Shown here piece by piece: positions 1 through 5,236 of a stretch of 5,236 nucleotides of DNA (positions within the stretch are counted from its first letter, which is position 1; every line of letters begins with the position of its first letter). Made by a program: the position numbers and the translations under genes. The stretch covers positions 1-5,236 of the forward strand of contig DMDI01000205.1 of NCBI GenBank assembly GCA_003445555.1, written 5' to 3'. This stretch comes from Desulfotomaculum sp. (GTDB lineage: Bacteria; Bacillota; Desulfotomaculia; Desulfotomaculales; Nap2-2B). Below the pieces are notes generated by a model that had not been told where the DNA came from, searched no databases, and saw only the letters and a program-made list of their open reading frames with translations.

Positions 1-279
1 AACCACGTCTCCTAAAAGAATTATCCCTTCTTCGCCTGGCACTTCTTCGCCTTCTTGCAGGGCAAAGGAAAGTACATCGGTAGGATAATTTTGATTCCGG
101 TACTGGTAATTTAAACGCTGGATGTAAGCATCATCTACAAAAACCACACTTATTTCTACTTCCTGGTCAAAACTTTTTTCCGCCAGACCCAGCGCCTCTA
201 TAGCTGCTTTTTCGGCCATTTTTATCAGTTCCTCACTTACTGGCACTTCTTTCTGCAGGTTGCTTACCAGTACGGCCAT
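1..279 (-). CDS. ybeY: Endoribonuclease YbeY (16S rRNA maturation), N-terminal part, cut by the window edge
   Basis: The reading frame stays open from an ATG at 279 to the left edge, giving the first 93 residues of a family that is usually about 150 long. The visible part carries the family hallmarks: an LNYQYR stretch (residues 56-61), TDVLSF (67-72) and LGD (89-91), after an N-terminal region starting MAVLVSNLQ. The zinc-binding histidine motif (HxxxHxxxxxH) that defines the active site would lie beyond the edge and cannot be checked. YbeY is a cytoplasmic metal-dependent RNase that acts in 16S rRNA 3' end maturation and ribosome quality control. The start is supported by purine-rich AAGGAT and AAAGGAG sequences just upstream. 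The gene begins inside the 3' end of pgpH (47-base overlap), which suggests translational coupling. In B. subtilis it is yqfG and is followed by dgkA, cdd and era. Identity is secure; only the C-terminal half is unseen. Confidence 0.95.
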   Translation of the reverse strand, partial: MAVLVSNLQKEVPVSEELIKMAEKAAIEALGLAEKSFDQEVEISVVFVDDAYIQRLNYQYRNQNYPTDVLSFALQEGEEVPGEEGIILLGDVV

Positions 280-2479
280 TTTTTATCCTTTTTCTCCTTT
301 CCCCTTCTTTAACTTCTTTGTATTCTTTAATATCTTTGCTTAAAACAGGGTACTCTACGCGCGTATGAAAGATGCCATTTAATACTTGAACGAATGCTCC
401 CGCAATACGGTCTAAATCTTTAAAAGTAAGGTCACTTTCATCCAATTGACCGTCCAAAAGTTTTTCTTTTATTGTTTTACGCACCATTCCCTCAATTTTT
501 CCGGGAGTTTGGTTTGAAAGCGAACGCACCGCCGCCTCAACTACATCGGCCAGCATAATGATGGCTGTTTCTTTAGTTTGTGGCTTAGGCCCTTCGTACC
601 TAAATTCAATTTCTTTAATATTCCCTTTATTTTTTTGGCCGTTTTCCAGGGCTTTATGGTAAAAAAAAGTACATAAGCCGCTACCGTGATGTTGCTCAAT
701 AATTTTTATAATAACCGCGGGTAATTTGTTTTCTTTAGCCATTTCTACGCCATCCTTCACGTGGGAAGTCACGATTAAAGTACTTAAAGAGGGAGTAATT
801 TTATCGTGAGGGTTATTTTTGGCTATTTGGTTTTCAATAAAGAAGTAAGGTCTTTTTAACTTCCCAATGTCATGATAATATGCCCCCACCCTGGCTAATA
901 AACCATCTGCCTCCACTTCATCAGCCGCCGCTTCAGCCAGGTTGCCCACAATAAGACTGTGATAGTAAGTCCCTGGAGCTTCCGTTAGCAAACGCTTCAA
1001 AAGAGGGCTGTTAGGATGAGAGAGTTCCAGTAAACGAACCGCCGAAGTAATCCCAAAAATTCCCTCCAGGTAAGGCAAGAAACCAATGGTTAAAACAGAA
1101 GAAAGAAAACCGTTAATTAAACCAAAAAGTATGCTGGAAGTAAGAATCAAGCTGGCAGAGGCATTGCTTAAAATTCCCATGATCCCTATGGTAATCACAC
1201 CGGCAATACCGGTAAAAATACCTGCTTTAACCATATCGCCCCGCTGGCTTAATTTGCCTACCCCATAAATACCGGTAATACTGCTTACCAAGCCCACCAG
1301 GCCAAACCTGACTTGTCCATCGGTCATAATAACCAGCAAAAAACTCATTATAGTCGCGATCAGCACGGCCAAACGGGAATCCAGCAAAATGGCAATTAAC
1401 ATTCCCGCGGCAGCCAAAGGGGCCATATAGCCAAATAAAGCGCCTAGTTCCGGCCATTGGGCAACATTACCGAACACAATAGCTTTAGCTACTGCCAAAA
1501 CCATAACCACAATAATTCCAATTAAATAAAGATAACCGGCGCGGTTAAAAATTTTCCGGTTTTGCTGGTAAAGATAAACTAAAACAACCAGCATTAAGAT
1601 AATTACCAAAAGAGCATTACCAACAATTGTCCGCCAGGGAACTAAAGTTTCGGCCAGTCCCAGGGCATTTAATTTGACTAAGGTTTCTGGCTGAACTATT
1701 TCCCCGGCGCCTATAATTTTTTCTCCCTGCCGGATAATCACCTGCTGGGGAGGCACTGCCGCCATAGCCGCCTCTCTTAAAAGGTGTGTTTTTTCAGGGT
1801 TAAAAATGGTATTGGGGCGGAAGTAATTATTTATCAAACCATAAGCTAATTCCTGGTATGGTTTATTTACCGGAAAATATTCTATTTTCTTAAAAAGTTC
1901 TTTTTTAAACTTGGCTATATTTTCTAGAGTAATCTCTTCTTCCTTCATAATTTGGGAAACCAGTCGGTTGGTTTCCTTCTCCAGCCTGTTTAATTCTTCT
2001 AAGGAAGGTTTAGCCAGGGCAGTATACGTTTCTTGAGAAAGAGAGAAATCTAAAAGACCTTGTAAATCCTTAATTTTTGAGGTTAAATTAGTTTTCTTGT
2101 CTTCCTGGATTTCCCGAATTGAAGCTATAGCCTTGCTTATATCTTTTTGGACGGTTACGCTTGCCTCATGGCTCTGGTCGTATTGATTGTTTATTGCTTT
2201 AGCTGCTTCTTCACGCAGTTGTCTTGTTTTTTCTTTATCCTCAAAAATAACCGTATGCGGGGCAAAAATATCCCGGGAAGAGACCTCACCTTCTTTTAAC
2301 CTTATTTTAGGGGGCATAAATTCTACCGAAATAAGCATGGTAATTAAAATAAAAAATAAAAAGGCGGCCGTAAGACGCCTTACCTTTCTTTTTTTAAATA
2401 AAATAAAAAAAATATTGATTGTTTTTTCTTTACCTTTTTTTAAGGCCTTTATTGCCTTTAGTATTTTATCCTTACTCAT
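233..2479 (-). CDS. pgpH: 7TM-HD family cyclic-di-AMP phosphodiesterase PgpH (YqfF)
   Basis: This 748-residue membrane protein has the complete PgpH architecture. A basic N-terminus and one membrane helix (about residues 36-52) are followed by a 7TMR-HDED extracytoplasmic region (about 55-280). Next comes a bundle of membrane helices (about 284-475), then a cytoplasmic HD hydrolase domain (about 500-700). Catalytic metal ligands are visible: H507 in YYHSLIVGN, the HD pair H536-D537 in YHDIGK, H573, the H597-H598 pair in EQHHG, and D645 in LADVVEAA. Proteins of this family hydrolyse c-di-AMP to pApA and help set its level, which governs potassium and osmolyte balance and wall homeostasis. Nothing needed for catalysis appears missing. 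The ATG at 2479 was chosen because GAAGG sits 10 bases upstream; an in-frame TTG at 2503 would add eight residues but its AAGGG abuts the start with no spacing. The last 30 or so residues are a lysine/arginine-rich tail (ERRKRIKNGR) overlapping ybeY. Confidence 0.95.
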   Translation of the reverse strand: MSKDKILKAIKALKKGKEKTINIFFILFKKRKVRRLTAAFLFFILITMLISVEFMPPKIRLKEGEVSSRDIFAPHTVIFEDKEKTRQLREEAAKAINNQYDQSHEASVTVQKDISKAIASIREIQEDKKTNLTSKIKDLQGLLDFSLSQETYTALAKPSLEELNRLEKETNRLVSQIMKEEEITLENIAKFKKELFKKIEYFPVNKPYQELAYGLINNYFRPNTIFNPEKTHLLREAAMAAVPPQQVIIRQGEKIIGAGEIVQPETLVKLNALGLAETLVPWRTIVGNALLVIILMLVVLVYLYQQNRKIFNRAGYLYLIGIIVVMVLAVAKAIVFGNVAQWPELGALFGYMAPLAAAGMLIAILLDSRLAVLIATIMSFLLVIMTDGQVRFGLVGLVSSITGIYGVGKLSQRGDMVKAGIFTGIAGVITIGIMGILSNASASLILTSSILFGLINGFLSSVLTIGFLPYLEGIFGITSAVRLLELSHPNSPLLKRLLTEAPGTYYHSLIVGNLAEAAADEVEADGLLARVGAYYHDIGKLKRPYFFIENQIAKNNPHDKITPSLSTLIVTSHVKDGVEMAKENKLPAVIIKIIEQHHGSGLCTFFYHKALENGQKNKGNIKEIEFRYEGPKPQTKETAIIMLADVVEAAVRSLSNQTPGKIEGMVRKTIKEKLLDGQLDESDLTFKDLDRIAGAFVQVLNGIFHTRVEYPVLSKDIKEYKEVKEGERRKRIKNGRTGKQPAERSASK
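285..300 (-). promoter_or_regulatory. Ribosome binding site of ybeY, inside the pgpH coding sequence
   Basis: Read on the minus strand, AAAGGAG (294-300) and AAGGAT (285-290) precede the ATG at 279 by 14 and 5 bases. The pair lies within the last codons of pgpH and supports the overlapping ybeY start. The lysine/glutamate-rich codons of the PgpH tail partly double as this site. Confidence 0.6.
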
Positions 2480-2489
2480 ATTAAATAAA

Positions 2490-2494
2490 CCTTC
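2490..2494 (-). promoter_or_regulatory. Ribosome binding site deciding the pgpH start
   Basis: GAAGG on the minus strand lies 10 bases before the ATG at 2479. The upstream in-frame TTG at 2503 has AAAGGG directly touching it, which is too close to work, so this site favours the ATG. It lies in the 33-base gap between phoH and pgpH. Confidence 0.5.
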
Positions 2495-2512
2495 TTTTAT
2501 CAACCCTTTAAA

Positions 2513-3472
2513 TTATTGATTGCCCTCATCGTAAGCCTTTATTATGTCCTGGACTAAAGGGTGTCTTACTACGTCTTCGCCCGTAAGATAGTAAAAAGTA
2601 AGGCCCTTAATTCCTTTTAAGATTTTTTGCGCCTGGACTAAACCCGAAATCTGTCCCCGGGCCAAATCTATTTGGGTAATATCGCCGGTTATAACCGCTT
2701 TAGAACCAAAACCTAAACGGGTAAGAAACATTTTCATTTGTTCAATGGTTGTATTTTGGGCCTCGTCTAAAATAATAAAAGCATCATCCAGCGTCCTTCC
2801 CCGCATATAGGCTAAGGGGGCAATTTCAATGGTTTGATGTTCAAGATATTTTTGGGCGTTTTCAACCCCTAATACATCGTATAAACTATCGTATAAAGGA
2901 CGTAAATACGGGTCTACTTTTTCCAGCAAAGCACCCGGTAAAAAACCTAATTTTTCACCTGCTTCTACGGCCGGCCGGGTAAGGATTAAACGGTTAACCT
3001 CCTTGCTACGCAGCGCCTGGATAGCCATTACCACGGCTAAATAAGTCTTTCCTGTCCCGGCCGGACCTATGGCAAAAACAACGTCATGTTTTTGAATAGC
3101 CTTTATATAATAAAGCTGACCTAGAGTCTTTGGTTTAATTTGCTTACCCCGGGAAGTAACATAAATCACTTCGTGAGCCAAACTAATCAAAGCATCTTTT
3201 TTTCCTGTTTGTACTGCCTTTACGGCGTAACTTACATCATGCAAGGTTAAACGGTTACCAGCCCGGTGAAAATCAATCAATTGTTTAAAAACTTCTTGGG
3301 CCTGCGCAATTTTTTCCGGCAAACCGGAAATTACTACTTCCCCTCCTCTGGCTACTACCTTTACCCCTAACAGTTTTTCAATTGTATCCAAATGTTCGTC
3401 ATGGCGGCCAAAAATTTCGGCTGCCGCACCGGCATCATCTAAAATAAACCGCTCTGCGGTACGTATGGTCAA
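2513..3472 (-). CDS. phoH: PhoH family P-loop ATPase (PhoH-like protein)
   Basis: The 319-residue protein is full length for the PhoH/YbeZ family. An N-terminal KH-like segment (about 25-68, VVARGGEVVISG) precedes the P-loop ATPase domain. Visible motifs are Walker A GPAGTGKT (136-143, K142 and T143), the family stretch RPAVEAGEKLGFLPG (166-180), GRTLDDAF (225-232), Walker B FIILDEAQN (232-240, D236 and E237) and ITGDITQIDL (261-270). This core resembles superfamily 1 helicases, and a role in RNA metabolism is generally proposed. Adjacency to ybeY-type genes is conserved in many bacteria, and YbeZ has been reported to work with YbeY, so a shared role in rRNA handling is plausible but inferred here. 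The start is a TTG. It is the first possible start after an in-frame TAA at 3479-3481, and AGGAGG lies 13 bases upstream. The gene begins 31 bases after yqfD and ends 33 bases before pgpH, consistent with one operon. The true substrate is not known from sequence. Confidence 0.95.
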   Translation of the reverse strand: MTIRTAERFILDDAGAAAEIFGRHDEHLDTIEKLLGVKVVARGGEVVISGLPEKIAQAQEVFKQLIDFHRAGNRLTLHDVSYAVKAVQTGKKDALISLAHEVIYVTSRGKQIKPKTLGQLYYIKAIQKHDVVFAIGPAGTGKTYLAVVMAIQALRSKEVNRLILTRPAVEAGEKLGFLPGALLEKVDPYLRPLYDSLYDVLGVENAQKYLEHQTIEIAPLAYMRGRTLDDAFIILDEAQNTTIEQMKMFLTRLGFGSKAVITGDITQIDLARGQISGLVQAQKILKGIKGLTFYYLTGEDVVRHPLVQDIIKAYDEGNQ

Positions 3473-3485
3473 TTTACTTTATCAT

Positions 3486-3491
3486 CCTCCT
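3486..3491 (-). promoter_or_regulatory. Consensus ribosome binding site of phoH, with long spacing
   Basis: A perfect AGGAGG on the minus strand lies in the 31-base gap between yqfD and phoH, 13 bases before the TTG at 3472. An ATG directly follows it but opens only three codons (ATG ATA AAG TAA) in another frame. In the phoH frame an upstream TAA rules out any earlier start, so the TTG is the one served by this site. Confidence 0.7.
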
Positions 3492-3503
3492 GATTGTCTA
3501 TTC

Positions 3504-4739
3504 TTAAAAATAAAATACCTTTTCTATGCCAATATCTTCCTTTGTTTCTATCAGCATCCTAATTCTCACCAGTTCTTCCTTGTTTCCTGCTATTTCATCC
3601 GTTTCTTGCCTTATTATTACGGCCTGTTCAGGTACTTGTTTTTTAATTTTCACCCATGCTTTTTGCCGGGCCTTTTGCCGGGCATCTTCCCTGCTCAAAA
3701 CACGCTCGTAGCTTTCTAATTCGTAATACTTCTGCTTAATTAATTCGACAGGGGGCTTAAAATTCCTCCAGGACGGCATTTTTTTCCTCGTAACTTCTTT
3801 TTTATATTTAGAAAAAGGTATATCCGGCGAATTAATGATTTTTAGTTCCTCGGAACCAATCTTTAAACTCAATCTGGCAGCTATTCTTCCGGTGTATCGC
3901 TGCCCTGTTTCCTTAAGGTATGCTTCTCCATAACCATTATACCATACCAGGGCCCTTACAATCCCCTTAGCGTGAACATATAACGGTTTTTCTGCCTCTT
4001 CCGCGGTCCGCCCTTTTTCAATTGTTTCGTCAGCCTTTTTTACCGGCAAAACTATTCCTGAAATAAGAATTTGACCGGGGACAACCGTATCTTCTTCCTG
4101 AACGGTTGCTTGACCATTTATAACTAATATTTCTTTAATTATACCAGTTTTTTTAGCTATAACGTGGGTATGAATATCATTTTTTTCCTTTTTTACTTGC
4201 GCTTTTTCTACTATTTCAACAGATACTTTCGTTCCTTTAACCGTAATGCCAACCCAGGATATTTCAGGCAAACGATTTTGAATTACCTTTTCAATTTTTT
4301 TAGCTTTTAACTGTTTTTTTAAAATACCTTGTTTTAAACCGGCTCCAGCCGCCACCCCTAAAACTTCACCGCTTGAATAATAATGGTTGCCGGTTACTTC
4401 AATTAACCATATAAACGAACTTAAGAAGTATAAACCCAAAACGAAAATTACTATCCCCAAAGCCATGGATTTACGCCGTTTTATACGCGAATAAAGAAAG
4501 GGTGCCCCCGTCCGCTTTTGAATCCAAAACCGGCAATGTGTCTTTCTGGCCACCTGGCGAAGGGTACGAACAGCACTCAATCTCACTTTTAACAACAGCT
4601 TGTCTTTGCTAATACTGGTAATATCCCATAGAACAATCCCGTTGCTAAAAGCTAAATTAATAAATTTTTCCGGTGACTTACCTTTAACTAAAATAACCAC
4701 GTAGCCCATTAAATAAGAAACTAAACTAAAAACAGGCAT
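3504..4739 (-). CDS. yqfD: Sporulation protein YqfD
   Basis: The 411-residue product matches the YqfD family in length and layout. It has a short N-terminal domain (about 1-90) opening MPVFSLVSYLMGYVVI, then one membrane helix (about 92-113), then an extracytoplasmic part. Directly after the helix, residues 114-170 (IEVTGNHYYSSGEV to VSVEIVE) follow the pattern of a POTRA-like fold. A later stretch, about 180-208 (KTGIIKEILVINGQATVQEE), has the look of a small beta hammerhead; both resemblances are my inference. The C-terminal part is rich in lysine and glutamate and may be helical (about 320-365). In B. subtilis yqfD is a sigma-E (mother cell) sporulation gene; its molecular function is not established. 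The start at 4739 is chosen over the ATG at 4751 because AAGG lies 12 bases before it but touches the upstream ATG, and because family members start close to the GYV motif. The start overlaps the end of yqfC by 14 bases, implying coupling. Confidence 0.9.
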   Translation of the reverse strand: MPVFSLVSYLMGYVVILVKGKSPEKFINLAFSNGIVLWDITSISKDKLLLKVRLSAVRTLRQVARKTHCRFWIQKRTGAPFLYSRIKRRKSMALGIVIFVLGLYFLSSFIWLIEVTGNHYYSSGEVLGVAAGAGLKQGILKKQLKAKKIEKVIQNRLPEISWVGITVKGTKVSVEIVEKAQVKKEKNDIHTHVIAKKTGIIKEILVINGQATVQEEDTVVPGQILISGIVLPVKKADETIEKGRTAEEAEKPLYVHAKGIVRALVWYNGYGEAYLKETGQRYTGRIAARLSLKIGSEELKIINSPDIPFSKYKKEVTRKKMPSWRNFKPPVELIKQKYYELESYERVLSREDARQKARQKAWVKIKKQVPEQAVIIRQETDEIAGNKEELVRIRMLIETKEDIGIEKVFYF

Positions 4740-5034
4740 ATTCTTGCCCATCCTTATTTAAGAGTATGCCTTTAATTTCTCCCTCAATACAAATCTCCTC
4801 AGGGACAATACTACGAATTTTTAATTTATCGCCATATACCGTTAATTCACCTGCCGTGGTGTAAATGCGTACGTGGGAAGTGGTGTACTCAATAATACCG
4901 CGGTGATTTTCTATAAATGCTTTCACGCCACCGATAAGAGTAACTTTTGGTAAGTTGAGCACAACATCACCAGGGAGTTCTAGAACTTCAGACACTTTTT
5001 GTTTAAGGTGTTTTGCCATATCCTGCTTGTTCAT
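4726..5034 (-). CDS. yqfC: Sporulation protein YqfC (YabP/YqfC family)
   Basis: This is a 102-residue soluble protein with no signal peptide or membrane segment. It shows the family signature LPGDVVLNLPKVTLIG (20-35) followed by IENHRGIIEY (41-50) and a beta-rich region ending IVPEEICIEGEIKGI (76-90). YabP/YqfC proteins are small sporulation proteins; yqfC of B. subtilis belongs to the sigma-E regulon, and the biochemical role is unknown. The partner gene yqfD follows directly and overlaps by 14 bases, so the two are probably made together. The ATG at 5034 is preferred over an in-frame TTG at 5052 because AGAGGTGG lies 4 bases before the ATG and fits the start of known family members. It is the first gene of the visible operon, with about 200 non-coding bases upstream. 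Confidence 0.93.
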   Translation of the reverse strand: MNKQDMAKHLKQKVSEVLELPGDVVLNLPKVTLIGGVKAFIENHRGIIEYTTSHVRIYTTAGELTVYGDKLKIRSIVPEEICIEGEIKGILLNKDGQEYACF

Positions 5035-5038
5035 AAAA

Positions 5039-5046
5039 CCACCTCT
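5039..5046 (-). promoter_or_regulatory. Ribosome binding site of yqfC
   Basis: AGAGGTGG on the minus strand ends 4 bases before the ATG at 5034. It lies inside the six extra codons that a TTG start at 5052 would add, and thereby argues for the ATG. Confidence 0.65.
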
Positions 5047-5051
5047 AGCCA

Positions 5052-5080
5052 AATATATGTCCTTACGAAAAATAAATTAC
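5052..5080 (-). promoter_or_regulatory. Weak candidate sigma-E promoter for the yqfC operon
   Basis: On the minus strand CATATATT (5052-5059) resembles the sigma-E -10 element CATACAnT. Fourteen bases upstream GTAATTT (5074-5080) is a poor match to the -35 element. Transcription would then begin only some 15-20 bases before the ATG, just ahead of the ribosome binding site. The call rests mainly on the known sigma-E control of yqfC and yqfD in Bacillus; the sequence match alone is weak. Confidence 0.2.
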
Positions 5081-5103
5081 CATAGAAAACTCAATTTACC
5101 ATA
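5074..5103. repeat. Two TATGGTAA direct repeats upstream of yqfC
   Basis: On the minus strand TATGGTAAATT (5093-5103) and TATGGTAATTT (5074-5084) share the octamer TATGGTAA, with starts 19 bases apart. This is nearly two helical turns, so the copies would face the same side of the DNA. They lie 40-70 bases before the yqfC start codon, overlapping the candidate -35 element. They could be paired sites for a regulator, or chance in AT-rich DNA. Confidence 0.3.
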
Positions 5104-5213
5104 ATGCATCATGAATAGATAATTTAAACCTCAGTAAAACTATTCTCTAAGGAGTTCCCCATGACGAACTTTCATTCTCTCCATTAATCATGAAAATAGT
5201 ATATTTAGCAATT

Positions 5214-5236
5214 CCCCCTCCCCTTGCGGGAGGGGG
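5214..5236. repeat. GC-rich perfect hairpin, probably part of a dispersed palindromic repeat, cut by the edge
   Basis: CCCCCTCCC (5214-5222) and GGGAGGGGG (5228-5236) form a perfect 9-base-pair stem with the 5-base loop CTTGC. It is strikingly GC-rich against the AT-rich intergenic DNA beside it. No T-run follows on the minus strand (AATTGCTAAA comes next), so it is not a convincing terminator for a gene entering from the right. On the plus strand the following bases are outside the window. Similar C/G-tract palindromes recur as intergenic repeats in many bacterial genomes, which is my preferred reading from memory. Confidence 0.45.

Noticed and set aside
1086..1457. Open frames on both strands inside pgpH (plus 1086-1268, minus 1227-1457)
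   Set aside because: They lie wholly within the membrane-helix region of pgpH, show no family motif and look like composition-driven shadows.
2187..2519. Plus-strand open frame of 110 codons opposite the start of pgpH
   Set aside because: It is antisense to the pgpH N-terminus; its hydrophobic/lysine-rich look only mirrors the membrane helix and basic residues of the real gene.
3465..3719. Two plus-strand open frames opposite the end of yqfD
   Set aside because: Both are antisense to the conserved YqfD C-terminal region and have no recognisable features.
5060..5095. Sigma-A promoter with TTGAGT as -35 before yqfC
   Set aside because: No acceptable TATAAT-like hexamer lies 16-18 bases downstream; the sequence there is TTTTCG.
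5099..5194. Two similar blocks, CCATAATGCATCATGAA (5099-5115) and CCATTAATCATGAA (5181-5194), as possible operator copies
   Set aside because: Only an 8-base core (ATCATGAA) and CCAT are shared, with different internal spacing; this is within chance for AT-rich intergenic DNA.
5053..5213. Possible small gene or riboswitch in the leader before yqfC
   Set aside because: Open frames here are at most about 15 codons without a good ribosome binding site, and no conserved riboswitch core or terminator/antiterminator pair could be drawn by eye.

Overview
The window is an ordinary chromosomal segment of a spore-forming Firmicute, most probably a member of the Clostridia. The AT-rich coding sequence, strong AGGAGG-type ribosome binding sites, TTG start use and two sporulation-family genes (YqfC and YqfD) all point that way. 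The genus cannot be fixed from the sequence alone.

Every real gene lies on the minus strand, so the operon reads from right to left: yqfC (ATG at 5034), yqfD, phoH, the 7TM-HD phosphodiesterase gene pgpH (yqfF), then ybeY (yqfG), which runs off the left edge. This matches the gene order known from Bacillus subtilis, yqfC-yqfD-phoH-yqfF-ybeY, where dgkA, cdd and era follow. Spacing is tight: yqfC and yqfD overlap, yqfD-phoH and phoH-pgpH are each about 30 bases apart, and pgpH overlaps ybeY by 47 bases. No hairpin-plus-T-run terminator was noticed between the genes, so a single polycistronic message is likely.

Bases 5035-5236 hold no credible gene. They contain the yqfC ribosome binding site, a weak candidate sporulation promoter, a pair of TATGGTAA direct repeats 19 bases apart and, at the very edge, a perfect GC-rich hairpin (5214-5236) that stands out from its AT-rich surroundings and looks like part of a dispersed palindromic repeat.

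Functionally the cluster joins two sporulation proteins (YqfC, membrane protein YqfD), a PhoH-family ATPase, a membrane c-di-AMP phosphodiesterase and the 16S rRNA maturation/quality-control endoribonuclease YbeY. I found no clear sign of an undescribed system. The points most worth checking are the edge hairpin, the basic tail of PgpH that overlaps ybeY, and the repeats upstream of yqfC.
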